Below, piece by piece: positions 19,860 to 27,859 of a stretch of DNA of 64,000 bases (position 1 is its first letter; each line of letters starts with the position of its first letter). Source of the stretch: Diaphorobacter nitroreducens (lineage in GTDB: Bacteria; Pseudomonadota; Gammaproteobacteria; Burkholderiales; Burkholderiaceae_C); assembly GCA_003755025.1 (NCBI GenBank), contig RJVL01000005.1, positions 294,692 through 358,691 of the forward strand. The letters run 5' to 3'. The notes below the pieces were generated by a model. The model searched no databases. It was given only the letters and a program-made list of their open reading frames with translations, and had not been told where the DNA came from. Both the position numbers and the translations under genes were made by a program.

Positions 19860-21113
19860 ATGCAAATTCCCTACGAACTGGCCCTGGGCTGGCGCTACAC
19901 CCGGGCAGGCCGGGCCACGCGGCGCAACGGCTTCATCTCCTTCATCTCGGGCGTGTCCATGCTGGGCATATCGCTGGGGGTGGCGGCACTCATCATCGTT
20001 CTGTCCGTGATGAACGGCTTTCAGAAAGAGGTGCGCGACCGCATGCTCAGCGTGGTCTCGCACATCGAGATCTTCGCGCCGGGCGGTGCAGCGCTGCCCG
20101 ACATGCCGCGCACGCTGGCCGAGGCGCGGGCCAATCCGAACGTGGTGGGCGCCGCGCCCTTCGTCGCCGCCCAGGCGCTGCTGGCGCGTGGTGAGGACAT
20201 GAAGGGCGCGCTGGTGCGCGGCATCGACCCCGCGCACGAGGCCGAGGTGACCGACCTGGCCGCCGAGAATCTGGAGGGCCTGAAGGCCCTGGTGCCGGGC
20301 GAGTTCCGCGTGATCCTGGGCAGCGAGCTGGCGCGCCAGCTGGGCGTGCGCGCGGGTGACGCGGTCACGCTGATCGCCCCGGCCGGCCAGGTCACGCCTG
20401 CGGGCGTGGTGCCGCGCCTCAAGCAGATGACGGTGGCGGGCACCTTCAATTCGGGCCACTATGAATACGACTCTGCGCTGGTGATGCTGCACCACGAGGA
20501 TGCCGAGCGCATCTTCCGCCTGGAAGGGCCGACTGGCGTGCGCCTGAAGCTCAAGAACCTGCATGACGCACCCGAAGTCACGCAGCAGCTGGCGCACAGC
20601 CTCTCGGGCAACCTGTTGATCCGCGACTGGACGCAGCAGAACCGCACCTGGTTCGCGGCCGTGCAGCTGGAAAAGCGCATGATGTTCATCATCCTCACGC
20701 TGATCGTTGCGGTGGCGGCATTCAACCTGGTGTCCACGCTGGTGATGACCGTGACCGACAAGCGCGCGGACATCGCCATCCTGCGCACGCTGGGCGCCAG
20801 CCCCGCCAGCATCATGGGCGTGTTCATGGTGCAGGGCGCCATGGTGGGCGTGATCGGCACGCTGGCCGGCCTGCTGCTGGGCCTGGGCGTGGCCTTCAAC
20901 ATCGACGTGATCGTGCCCGCCATCGAGCGGGCGCTGAACGCCAGCTTCCTGCCCAAGGACATCTACCTCATCAGCAAGATGCCCAGCGACCCGCAAAGCA
21001 GCGACATCGTGCCCATTGCCGTCATTTCCCTGATCCTGGCCTTCGTGGCCACCCTGTACCCGAGCTGGCGCGCCAGCCGCGTGAACCCCGCGGAGGCGCT
21101 GCGCTATGAGTAA
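19860..21113 (+). CDS. lolC: Lipoprotein-releasing ABC transporter permease LolC/LolE
   Basis: A 417-residue inner-membrane permease that pulls lipoproteins out of the inner membrane and passes them to LolA. N-terminal segment [31 protein letters not shown] includes the first helix, then a large periplasmic MacB-like domain, then three C-terminal helices ending [19 protein letters not shown] single permease gene with one ATPase suggests a homodimeric (LolF-like) arrangement. It overlaps lolD by 8 bases; the chaperone lolA is about 40 kb away in this window. Confidence 0.95.
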   Translation: MQIPYELALGWRYTRAGRATRRNGFISFISGVSMLGISLGVAALIIVLSVMNGFQKEVRDRMLSVVSHIEIFAPGGAALPDMPRTLAEARANPNVVGAAPFVAAQALLARGEDMKGALVRGIDPAHEAEVTDLAAENLEGLKALVPGEFRVILGSELARQLGVRAGDAVTLIAPAGQVTPAGVVPRLKQMTVAGTFNSGHYEYDSALVMLHHEDAERIFRLEGPTGVRLKLKNLHDAPEVTQQLAHSLSGNLLIRDWTQQNRTWFAAVQLEKRMMFIILTLIVAVAAFNLVSTLVMTVTDKRADIAILRTLGASPASIMGVFMVQGAMVGVIGTLAGLLLGLGVAFNIDVIVPAIERALNASFLPKDIYLISKMPSDPQSSDIVPIAVISLILAFVATLYPSWRASRVNPAEALRYE

Positions 21114-21786
21114 TGGGCAAGTGGTGCTGCAGGCGCAAGGCCTGACCAAACGCTTTACCGAGGGCCGGCTGGACGTCACCGTGCTCAAGGGCGTGGACCT
21201 GGCAGTGCACGCCGGCGAGACGCTGGCCATCGTGGGGGCGTCGGGCTCGGGCAAGAGCACGCTGCTGCATCTGCTGGGGGGGCTGGACGCGCCCAGCGCC
21301 GGCACCGTCACGCTCCAGGGGCAGGCGCTGCAGGCGCTACCGCCCGCGCAACAGGGGCGCCTGCGCAATGCGCACCTGGGCTTCATCTACCAGTTCCACC
21401 ACCTGTTGCCCGAGTTCAGCGCCCAGGACAACGTGGCCATGCCGCTGCGCATCCGCCGCGAGCCCTACGCGCAGTGCATCGAACGGGCCGTGCGCATGCT
21501 CCAGGCCGTCGGCCTGGGCGAGCGTGTGCACCATCGCCCGGCGGAACTGTCGGGTGGCGAGCGCCAGCGCGTGGCCATTGCGCGGGCGCTGGTCACGCAG
21601 CCGGCCTGCGTGCTGGCCGACGAGCCCACCGGCAACCTGGACCGCGCGACCGCCGATGCCGTGTTCGCCCTCATGCTGCAGCTAGCGCGCGAGAAGGGCA
21701 CTGCCTTCGTGATGGTCACGCACGATGAATCGCTGGCCGCGCGGTGCGACCGCGTCGTGCGCTTGGTCTCCGGTGTTTTGAGCTAA
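21106..21786 (+). CDS. lolD: Lipoprotein-releasing system ATP-binding protein LolD
   Basis: A 226-residue ABC ATPase driving LolC. Walker [10 protein letters not shown] (44-52), signature [15 protein letters not shown], Walker [13 protein letters not shown]-loop MVTHDE. The start ATG lies inside the last codons of lolC, an 8-base overlap giving coupled translation. A dispersed repeat follows the stop. Confidence 0.97.
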   Translation: MSNGQVVLQAQGLTKRFTEGRLDVTVLKGVDLAVHAGETLAIVGASGSGKSTLLHLLGGLDAPSAGTVTLQGQALQALPPAQQGRLRNAHLGFIYQFHHLLPEFSAQDNVAMPLRIRREPYAQCIERAVRMLQAVGLGERVHHRPAELSGGERQRVAIARALVTQPACVLADEPTGNLDRATADAVFALMLQLAREKGTAFVMVTHDESLAARCDRVVRLVSGVLS

Positions 21787-21838
21787 AACGGCCTCCAGCG
21801 CTTGTTGGGTAAGCGCTGGTAGCTATATTTTCGATAGT
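21785..21838 (-). repeat. Dispersed repeat element
   Basis: GGCCTCCAGCGCTT, loop GTTGGGT, AAGCGCTGGTAGCTAT: the reverse-oriented element, filling the convergent gap between lolD and the CMD-family gene. The paired arms could act as a weak terminator. Confidence 0.75.
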
Positions 21839-21841
21839 AAA

Positions 21842-22213
21842 TCAGGCCGTCGCGGCGGGCGCTTGCGCGGGGGCGCACTCGTCGAACGCGGCCACGGCAT
21901 TGGCTGCGTACATCAGGGCGGGGCCGCCGCCCATGTACACCGCAATGCCCAGCACCTCGTGCACCTCGGCGCGCGTGGCGCCCAGGCGTGCCAGGGCCTG
22001 GGTGTGAAAGCCGATGCAGCCATCGCAGCGCGCGGCCACGCCAATGCCCAGCGCGATCAGCTCCTTGGTCTTGGCGTCGATGGCGCCGCCCGCGAGAGCC
22101 GCCTTGCCCAGCGCGTTGAAACCTTGCATCACCTGCGGAACGCTGTTGCGCAGCTCGCTGACGTTGCTAGAGATTTCGCGCGTGAGGGCCTTGTAGTCGG
22201 TGGACGAGGTCAT
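21842..22213 (-). CDS. Carboxymuconolactone decarboxylase (AhpD-like) family protein
   Basis: A 123-residue protein with the AhpD-type redox motif CDGC followed by IGFH (Cys63, Cys66, His70). Such proteins act as peroxidases or disulphide reductants; a true decarboxylase role is unlikely with this motif. The start at ATG 22213 is supported by GGAG 8 bases upstream. It is divergent from the BigR-like regulator across an AT-rich gap with palindromes, so the regulator may control it. Confidence 0.9.
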   Translation of the reverse strand: MTSSTDYKALTREISSNVSELRNSVPQVMQGFNALGKAALAGGAIDAKTKELIALGIGVAARCDGCIGFHTQALARLGATRAEVHEVLGIAVYMGGGPALMYAANAVAAFDECAPAQAPAATA

Positions 22214-22269
22214 GGTGGAACTCCTGGTGGTGAAAGGGATGCGCCCGCTCGGCGCTGTTGACATGTTTA

Positions 22270-22283
22270 TTAGTATCTACTAA
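22270..22283. promoter_or_regulatory. Candidate operator of the ArsR-family regulator
   Basis: TTAGTA-TC-TACTAA, a perfect 14-base inverted repeat in an AT-rich divergent promoter region (22214-22326). A second imperfect one, TTAGCATACGTTAA (about 22285-22298), follows. ArsR/BigR repressors bind such AT-rich dyads. Confidence 0.55.
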
Positions 22284-22326
22284 ATTAGCATACGTTAATT
22301 TAGATATTTATCAACAAGGAGTGCAG

Positions 22327-22635
22327 GTGGCCACTACCGCCGACCTGGAATTCATGCAGCAGGGCGCCGCGCGCGCCGCTGCGCTGCTGCGCGCGGTGGG
22401 CAACGAACACCGGCTGCTGGTGCTGTGCCTGCTGATCGAGCAGGGCGAGGCCTCCGTGGGCACGCTGCTGGAGCAAGTGCGCCTGAGCCAGTCCGCGCTG
22501 TCGCAGCACCTGGCGCGCATGCGCGATGAGGGGCTGGTGACCTTCCGCCGCGACGCGCAGACTCTGTACTACCGCATTGCCGACCCGGCGGCGGAAAAGC
22601 TCGTGGCTGCGCTCAAGGACATCTTCTGCCCCTGA
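22327..22635 (+). CDS. ArsR-family transcriptional regulator, BigR/SqrR-like
   Basis: A 102-residue winged-helix repressor. The GTG start at 22327 is chosen for AAGGAG five bases upstream; the frame is open to 22258, but that stretch includes the promoter dyads. Helix-turn-helix: LSQSALSQHLARMRDEGLV. It has exactly two cysteines, Cys34 in LLVLCLL and Cys101 at the C-terminus. This is the spacing used by BigR/SqrR sensors to form a disulphide or tetrasulphide when exposed to sulphide or oxidants. A metal site is unlikely. Probable targets: itself, the DUF2892 gene and the divergent CMD gene. Confidence 0.85.
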   Translation: MATTADLEFMQQGAARAAALLRAVGNEHRLLVLCLLIEQGEASVGTLLEQVRLSQSALSQHLARMRDEGLVTFRRDAQTLYYRIADPAAEKLVAALKDIFCP

Positions 22636-22689
22636 GCGGCCGCGTCGCTGCGCAGAGGTACCGTTTTTTCGTCAACTAGGAGAAGTGTC

Positions 22690-22887
22690 ATGAAACACAA
22701 CGTTGGGGGTTGGGACCGCGGGCTGCGCATCGCGGTGGGTCTGGTGCTCATCGGCCTGGCGGCCACGGGCACCGTGGGCTGGTGGGGCTGGCTGGGCGTG
22801 GTGCCGCTGCTGACCGGCCTGGCGGGCACCTGCCCTGCGTACTCGCTGCTGGGCATGAACACCTGCCCGCTGAGCAAGAAGGGCTGA
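22690..22887 (+). CDS. DUF2892 (YgaP-like) small membrane protein
   Basis: A 65-residue protein beginning KHNVGGWDRGLRIAVG, with two hydrophobic segments and the signature GLAGTCPAYSLLGMNTCPL near the end, as in the DUF2892/YgaP membrane domain. Two conserved cysteines lie in that loop. These proteins commonly sit beside rhodanese and BigR-type regulators in sulphide/thiosulphate loci. AGGAG six bases before the ATG supports the start. It is 54 bases after the regulator and probably co-transcribed. Confidence 0.85.
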   Translation: MKHNVGGWDRGLRIAVGLVLIGLAATGTVGWWGWLGVVPLLTGLAGTCPAYSLLGMNTCPLSKKG

Positions 22888-22996
22888 TGGGGCACAGCAG
22901 CTCCGGCGGCGCCGATGCGCCGCCGACCGATCCGCAGGACATTGGCGCTGAAACGCACTGAGACACTGCGGACCGGCGCTGGGGGCGTGCGGTGGC

Positions 22997-23842
22997 ATGA
23001 TCCGGCGCATGGACGTCTGGATCGACACCCATTGCCACCTGGATGAATTTGCAGATCGCGGCGGCGCAGCGCTCGCAGATGCCGAGCGTGCACGCGCCGC
23101 GCAGGCCGGCGTGGCCCACTGCGTGCTGCCCGCGGTGGAACTCGCCAATCTGCAGGCCGTGCGGGACCTGGCGCACCGCCACGGCGACAGCTATGCGCTG
23201 GGCATCCATCCCCTGTTCACTCCCGTCGCCGGCGACGAAGACTTGCCCGCCCTGGCGCGCGCGCTGGAGCAGTACCAGGACGACCCGCGCCTGGTGGCCG
23301 TCGGCGAAATCGGGTTGGACCTCTTCGTGCCCCATCTGGACACGGGGCGCCAGCAGCACTTCTACCGGGCGCAGCTGCAGTTGGCGCGCCGGTTCGACCT
23401 GCCCGTGATCCTGCATGTGCGCCGCTCGGCGGACCAGTTGCTCAAGGCGCTGCGCGAGCTGCCGGTGCGCGGCGGCATCGCCCATGCCTTCAACGGCAGC
23501 CTGCAGCAGGCGCAGGCCTTCATCGATCTGGGCTTCAAGCTGGGCTTTGGCGGCGCGGTCACCTTCGACCGTGCGCTGCAGTTGCGCCGCCTGGCCACCG
23601 AACTGCCGCTGGACGCGCTGGTGGTGGAGACCGATGCGCCCGACATTCCGCCGCACTGGCTCTACGTGACCGCGGCCGAGCGCGCCGCTGGCCGCCCGCC
23701 CGCACGCAACACGCCTGCACAGTTACCGCGCATCGGTGCGGTGGTGGCGCAGCTGCGCGGCATCTCCAGCACAGAACTGGCCCATGCCACGCGCGCCAAC
23801 GCTTGCGCAGCGTTGCCACGGCTGGCTGAACTGTTGGCATAG
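22997..23842 (+). CDS. TatD-family metal-dependent hydrolase (DNase-like)
   Basis: A 281-residue TIM-barrel hydrolase. Metal motifs DTHCHLD near the N-terminus, VGEIGLD, HVRRSADQ, HAFNGSL and ETDAPDIPP match the TatD family, whose members have 3'-5' exonuclease and DNase activity. Two starts are possible (22997 and 23009). The surrounding genes do not specify its substrate. Confidence 0.9.
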   Translation: MIRRMDVWIDTHCHLDEFADRGGAALADAERARAAQAGVAHCVLPAVELANLQAVRDLAHRHGDSYALGIHPLFTPVAGDEDLPALARALEQYQDDPRLVAVGEIGLDLFVPHLDTGRQQHFYRAQLQLARRFDLPVILHVRRSADQLLKALRELPVRGGIAHAFNGSLQQAQAFIDLGFKLGFGGAVTFDRALQLRRLATELPLDALVVETDAPDIPPHWLYVTAAERAAGRPPARNTPAQLPRIGAVVAQLRGISSTELAHATRANACAALPRLAELLA

Positions 23843-23846
23843 GTTT

Positions 23847-23907
23847 GAGTGCTTTCGGTCTCAAAGGCTTATGCAGCAAGCGCGAGCAGCTATACAAACA
23901 ATAGTAA
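23847..23907 (-). repeat. Dispersed repeat element
   Basis: CTCAAAGGCTTATGCAGCAA, GCGCGAGCAGCTATAC and AATAGT: the reverse-oriented element between tatD and the glycosylase gene. It ends one base before the ribosome-binding site of the latter. Confidence 0.65.
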
Positions 23908-23917
23908 TGGAGGGCCT

Positions 23918-24472
23918 GTGGCTGCGCAGAAAAAAACGGTAGTGCTGTCTGCCGGTCGTCTGGTCGGCCTGCCGCCCGTGGTGGGCTCCGGCACGCGGGT
24001 GCTGGTGCTGGGCAGCTTCCCCGGTGTGGCATCGCTCGCCGCGCAGCAGTATTACGGCCATCCGCAGAACCACTTCTGGCGCATCCTGGCGGCGCTGTGG
24101 CCGCAGCATCCGCTGCCTGGCCGCGACCAGTACGCCGCGCGCTGCGACTGGCTGCTGGCCCGCGGCCTGGGCCTGTGGGACGTGTATGCCGCCTGCGAGC
24201 GCGAGGGCAGCCTGGATACCAGCATCCGCAACGCGCAGGTCAACGACTTCGCCGGCCTGCATGCCCGCGCGCCGGGGCTGGCCGCCATCGCCCACAATGG
24301 CGGGGAAAGCTTCCGCCACGCCAAGGCCGTGCGCGCCAGCCTGGGGTTGAAGGCAGATGCGCCGATGCCATCGCTGCGCCTGCCATCCACCAGCCCGGCC
24401 AACGCGTCGTGGAGCTTCGAGAAAAAACTGCACGCCTGGGGCGAGGCCCTGGCGACTTTTGGATTGGTATAA
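23918..24472 (+). CDS. DNA-deoxyinosine (hypoxanthine-DNA) glycosylase-like protein
   Basis: A 184-residue member of the uracil-DNA glycosylase superfamily. Motif LGSFPGVASLAAQQYYGHPQ followed by NHFW is typical of the family-6 enzymes that excise deaminated adenine (hypoxanthine). Later motifs are SWSFEKK and LRLPSTSPAN. The start at GTG 23918 is preferred because GGAGGG lies four to nine bases upstream and the longer frame is made of dispersed-repeat sequence. Confidence 0.85.
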   Translation: MAAQKKTVVLSAGRLVGLPPVVGSGTRVLVLGSFPGVASLAAQQYYGHPQNHFWRILAALWPQHPLPGRDQYAARCDWLLARGLGLWDVYAACEREGSLDTSIRNAQVNDFAGLHARAPGLAAIAHNGGESFRHAKAVRASLGLKADAPMPSLRLPSTSPANASWSFEKKLHAWGEALATFGLV

Positions 24473-24476
24473 CGAT

Positions 24477-25238
24477 TTGACCCGCAAGAAAACCGCCGCC
24501 ACCGAACTGCCCGAGGTGAGCGTCTCCGATGATGGCGAAGTGCGCCATCTGCACCTGGGCACGCCGTGGATCCAGGGCTCCATGCGCATCGCGCAGCCGT
24601 TCGAGATCGAACTGGAATACGTGCAACGCATGATGGCCTGGCTGCTGTTCGTGGAGCCCGCCAGCGTGGCCAAGCGCCACGCGATGCAATTGGGCCTGGG
24701 GGCCGGTGCCATCACCAAGTTCTGCCGCAAGAAGCTGCGCATGTGCTGCACCGTGGTCGAGCTGAACCCGCGCGTGGAGGCCGTCTGCCGCGCCTGGTTC
24801 AAGCTGCCGCCCGACGGCCCTATGCAGCGTGTGGTGCTGGCCGACGCGGCCCAGGAAATCAAGAAGCCCGAATGGCATGGCACGGTGGACGCGCTGGCGG
24901 TGGACCTGTACGACCATGAGGCCGCCGCGCCGGTGCTGGACAGCGCAGAGTTCTATGCCGACTGCCGTGCGCTGTTGACGCTGGACGGCTGCCTCACGGT
25001 GAACCTGTTCGGCCGCGCCTCCAGCTACGAGCGCAGCCTGGACAAGCTCGCCGAGGCCTTTGGCGCCGACGCGCTCTGGGCCTTCAAGCCCACGCGCGAG
25101 GGCAATACCGTGGTGCTGGCCCAGCGCACGCCCACGCGGCCCAAACGTGCCGAGCTGCTGGCCCGCGCCGAAAGCGTGCAGGCCCGCTGGGACCTGCCGG
25201 CCACCAAGTGGCTGCGCGTTTTCAAACCGGTCGCCTGA
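24477..25238 (+). CDS. Spermidine synthase-like (SpeE-fold) methyltransferase-family protein
   Basis: About 253 residues with a Rossmann-type core: MQLGLGAGAITKFC, VVELNPRVEAVCRAWF, DALAVDLYDHEAAAPV and LTVNLFGR. This matches spermidine/spermine synthase-like proteins, but the Asp cluster for putrescine binding is not clear, so the substrate is open. The start is uncertain. TTG 24477 lies five bases after the previous stop; the nearest ATG in frame (24582) would remove the N-terminal strands. Confidence 0.75.
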   Translation: MTRKKTAATELPEVSVSDDGEVRHLHLGTPWIQGSMRIAQPFEIELEYVQRMMAWLLFVEPASVAKRHAMQLGLGAGAITKFCRKKLRMCCTVVELNPRVEAVCRAWFKLPPDGPMQRVVLADAAQEIKKPEWHGTVDALAVDLYDHEAAAPVLDSAEFYADCRALLTLDGCLTVNLFGRASSYERSLDKLAEAFGADALWAFKPTREGNTVVLAQRTPTRPKRAELLARAESVQARWDLPATKWLRVFKPVA

Positions 25239-25258
25239 CCTCTGCCGCCACTCGCACC

Positions 25259-27055
25259 ATGACTGCCGAAGCATTGCCCGCATCCCCCCCCACGGCCGCC
25301 GGCGGGCCCACCGGCCCGTTGCAGTGGCGGCTCATCGTCGATTGGCTGCGTGCCGATGGCGTGATCACCGCCGAGCAGGCGCAACGCACCATCGCACGCT
25401 GCTCGCAGGCCGAAAGCAGCCAGCACCCGCTGGTGCGGCTGGGCAACGTGGCCATGCTGCGCGCCAGCGACGGCAAGCCGCTGGACGTGGACATCCTCAC
25501 CGAATACGTGGCCCAGCGCTGCGGCCTGGCGTTTCTGCGCATCGACCCGCTGAAGGTGGACGTGGGCCGTGTGGCCGACGCCATGAGCGCGAGCTACGCC
25601 GAGCGCCACAAGGTGCTGCCGGTGCAGGTGACCTCCAAGGAGGTGGTGGTGGCCACGGCCGAGCCCTTCCTGCATGACTGGGTGGCCGAGGTGGAGCGCC
25701 AGTCTCGGCGCACGGTGCGGCGCGTGCTGGCCAACCCCCAGCACATCACGCGCTACACGGCGGAGTTCTACGCGCTGGCCAAGTCGGTGCGCGAGGCGCA
25801 GAAGGCCGGCGGCGGCGCCGCGGGCAGCAGCTTCGAGCAGCTCGTGGAACTGGGCAAGACCAACAAGCAGCTGGACGCCAACGACCAGGGGGTGGTGCGC
25901 GTGGTGGACTGGCTGTGGCAGTACGCCTTCGACCAGCGCGCGAGCGACATCCACCTGGAGCCGCGCCGCGAGCAGGGCGTGATCCGCTTTCGCATCGACG
26001 GCGTGTTGCATGCCGTCTACCAGATGCCCATGGGCGTGCTCAATGCCATGGTGGCGCGCGTGAAGCTGCTGGGCCGCATGGACGTGGTGGAAAAGCGCCG
26101 CCCGCAGGACGGCCGCATCAAGACGCGCAACCCGCGTGGCGACGAGGTGGAAATGCGCCTGTCCACGCTGCCCACCGCTTTCGGCGAGAAGATGGTGATG
26201 CGCATCTTCGACCCCGACAACGCCGTGAAGGACCTGGACGCGCTGGGTTTCACTGCGCACGATGCGCAGCGCTGGGAGCAACTCGTCAAGCGCCCGCACG
26301 GCATCATCCTGGTGACCGGGCCCACGGGCTCGGGCAAGACCACCACGCTGTACTCCACCCTGAAGCGCGTGGCCACCGAGGAGGTGAACGTGAGCACGGT
26401 GGAGGACCCGATCGAGATGATCGAGCCCAGCTTCAACCAGACGCAGGTGCAGCCGCAGCTGGACTTCACCTTCGCCGAAGGGCTGCGTGCCCTCATGCGC
26501 CAGGACCCGGACGTGATCATGGTGGGCGAGATCCGTGACCTGGCCACGGCCGACATGGCCGTGCAGGCCGCGCTCACCGGCCACCTGGTGTTCTCCACCC
26601 TGCACACCAACGACGCGCCCAGTGCCGTCACGCGCCTCATGGAGCTGGGCGTGCCGCCGTACCTCATCAACGCCACGCTGCTGGGGGTACTGGCGCAGCG
26701 CCTGGTGCGCACGCTGTGCCGGCACTGCCGGCAGGTGGACGAGGCAGCCGACCCTGAGGCGCTGGCCGACATGATCCGCCCCTGGAAGATCAACGGGGGC
26801 TATCGCGCCTACAAGCCCGTGGGGTGCGTGGAGTGCCGCATGACGGGCTTTCGCGGTCGCATGGGGCTTTATGAACTGCTCACCGTGAGCGAGGCGCTCA
26901 AGACCCAGGTGAACCAATCGCCCTCCATCGACGCGCTGCGCCGCCAGGCCGTGCAGGACGGCATGCGCCCGCTGCGCCTGGCGGGCGCGCTGCGCGCGGC
27001 CGAAGGCGTGACCACGTTCGAGGAAGTCATCGCCGCCACCCCGCCGCTCGAGTAG
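25259..27055 (+). CDS. GspE/PilB-family secretion or pilus ATPase, orphan
   Basis: A 598-residue hexameric ATPase of type II secretion or type IV pilus assembly. An N-terminal MshEN-like region is followed by the catalytic domain: Walker A GPTGSGKT (354-361), Asp box VEDPIEM, Walker B VIMVGEIRD, His box GHLVFSTLHTND. The tetracysteine zinc module CRHC and CVEC lies before the C-terminus. No gsp, pil or tad genes are adjacent, so its partners must be elsewhere. The N-terminal 90 residues could be adapted to a separate membrane partner. Confidence 0.93.
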   Translation: MTAEALPASPPTAAGGPTGPLQWRLIVDWLRADGVITAEQAQRTIARCSQAESSQHPLVRLGNVAMLRASDGKPLDVDILTEYVAQRCGLAFLRIDPLKVDVGRVADAMSASYAERHKVLPVQVTSKEVVVATAEPFLHDWVAEVERQSRRTVRRVLANPQHITRYTAEFYALAKSVREAQKAGGGAAGSSFEQLVELGKTNKQLDANDQGVVRVVDWLWQYAFDQRASDIHLEPRREQGVIRFRIDGVLHAVYQMPMGVLNAMVARVKLLGRMDVVEKRRPQDGRIKTRNPRGDEVEMRLSTLPTAFGEKMVMRIFDPDNAVKDLDALGFTAHDAQRWEQLVKRPHGIILVTGPTGSGKTTTLYSTLKRVATEEVNVSTVEDPIEMIEPSFNQTQVQPQLDFTFAEGLRALMRQDPDVIMVGEIRDLATADMAVQAALTGHLVFSTLHTNDAPSAVTRLMELGVPPYLINATLLGVLAQRLVRTLCRHCRQVDEAADPEALADMIRPWKINGGYRAYKPVGCVECRMTGFRGRMGLYELLTVSEALKTQVNQSPSIDALRRQAVQDGMRPLRLAGALRAAEGVTTFEEVIAATPPLE

Positions 27056-27354
27056 CACCCACACCTCTGCCATCGCGGCGCAGCAGATGCGCCGTTCCGC
27101 CGCATGCATCAGGCGCGCCCATCCTTCACAACGCGGTGGAAGGCGGTATGTCCGCGCTCCTGCGGCGCAGGCCCGGCCTGACCAGGGCCCTCGCGCCACC
27201 TTCGACGCCGCGCAGTGGTCGGTGCCGTGCTGAGGGCAGTTCCGGGGGTGTGGCCTCTAGGGAAAACTTGTATCTACCGGTAGGTGGAATCCACATCGAG
27301 AAGCGCTGCCCGACACTCCACAATCGCCCGTCGCGTTCCTTTTGGGAGACATTC
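27056..27354. other. Intergenic region upstream of tctB
   Basis: About 300 bases with no gene. Its only clear structures are two adjacent palindromes at 27274-27294. The tctB ribosome-binding site GGGAG is at 27344. Confidence 0.6.
27274..27294. promoter_or_regulatory. Two adjacent palindromes upstream of tctBA
   Basis: CTACCGGTAG (27274-27283), directly followed by GTGGA-A-TCCAC (27284-27294), about 60 bases before the tctB start. Such dyads fit regulator binding; no regulator gene is adjacent. Confidence 0.4.
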
Positions 27355-27843
27355 GTGAAAATCAAGAGTCAGAAAGATTTCTTTTCCGGCCTCATGTTCC
27401 TCGTCGTTGGCGGTGGTTTTGCCTGGGGCGCCACCACCTACAGCGTAGGAACCGGCGCCCGCATGGGCCCGGGCTACTTCCCCCTGATGCTGGGCATTCT
27501 GCTGGGCATCATCGGCGCCGCCATCATGTTCAAGGCCACCGTGGTCGAGACGGTGGACGGCGACAAGATCGGCAAGTGGGCGTGGAAGCAGATCTTCTTC
27601 ATCATTTCCGCCAACCTGTTGTTCGGCGTGCTGCTGGCGGGCCTGCCCAGCTTCGGCGTGCCGGCCATGGGCCTGATCGTTGCCATCTACGGCCTGACTT
27701 TCGTGGCCAGCCTGGCGGGCAACCAGTTCCACTTCAAGGAAGTGTTCATCCTGGCCACCATTCTGGCCGTGGGCAGCTACGTAGCATTCATCTGGGGGCT
27801 GGCTCTGCAGTTCCCCGTCTGGCCTAGCTTCATCGTGGGTTGA
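27355..27843 (+). CDS. tctB: Tripartite tricarboxylate transporter, small membrane subunit TctB
   Basis: A 162-residue protein with four membrane helices, containing the family start KIKSQKDFFSGLMFLVVGGG and ARMGPGYFPLMLGILLGIIG. It works with TctA and a periplasmic TctC-type binding protein to import citrate-like or other carboxylates driven by a cation gradient. The GTG start at 27355 has GGGAG seven bases upstream. TctA follows after 16 bases. Confidence 0.93.
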   Translation: MKIKSQKDFFSGLMFLVVGGGFAWGATTYSVGTGARMGPGYFPLMLGILLGIIGAAIMFKATVVETVDGDKIGKWAWKQIFFIISANLLFGVLLAGLPSFGVPAMGLIVAIYGLTFVASLAGNQFHFKEVFILATILAVGSYVAFIWGLALQFPVWPSFIVG

Positions 27844-27859
27844 TTCGGAGATCTAGACC

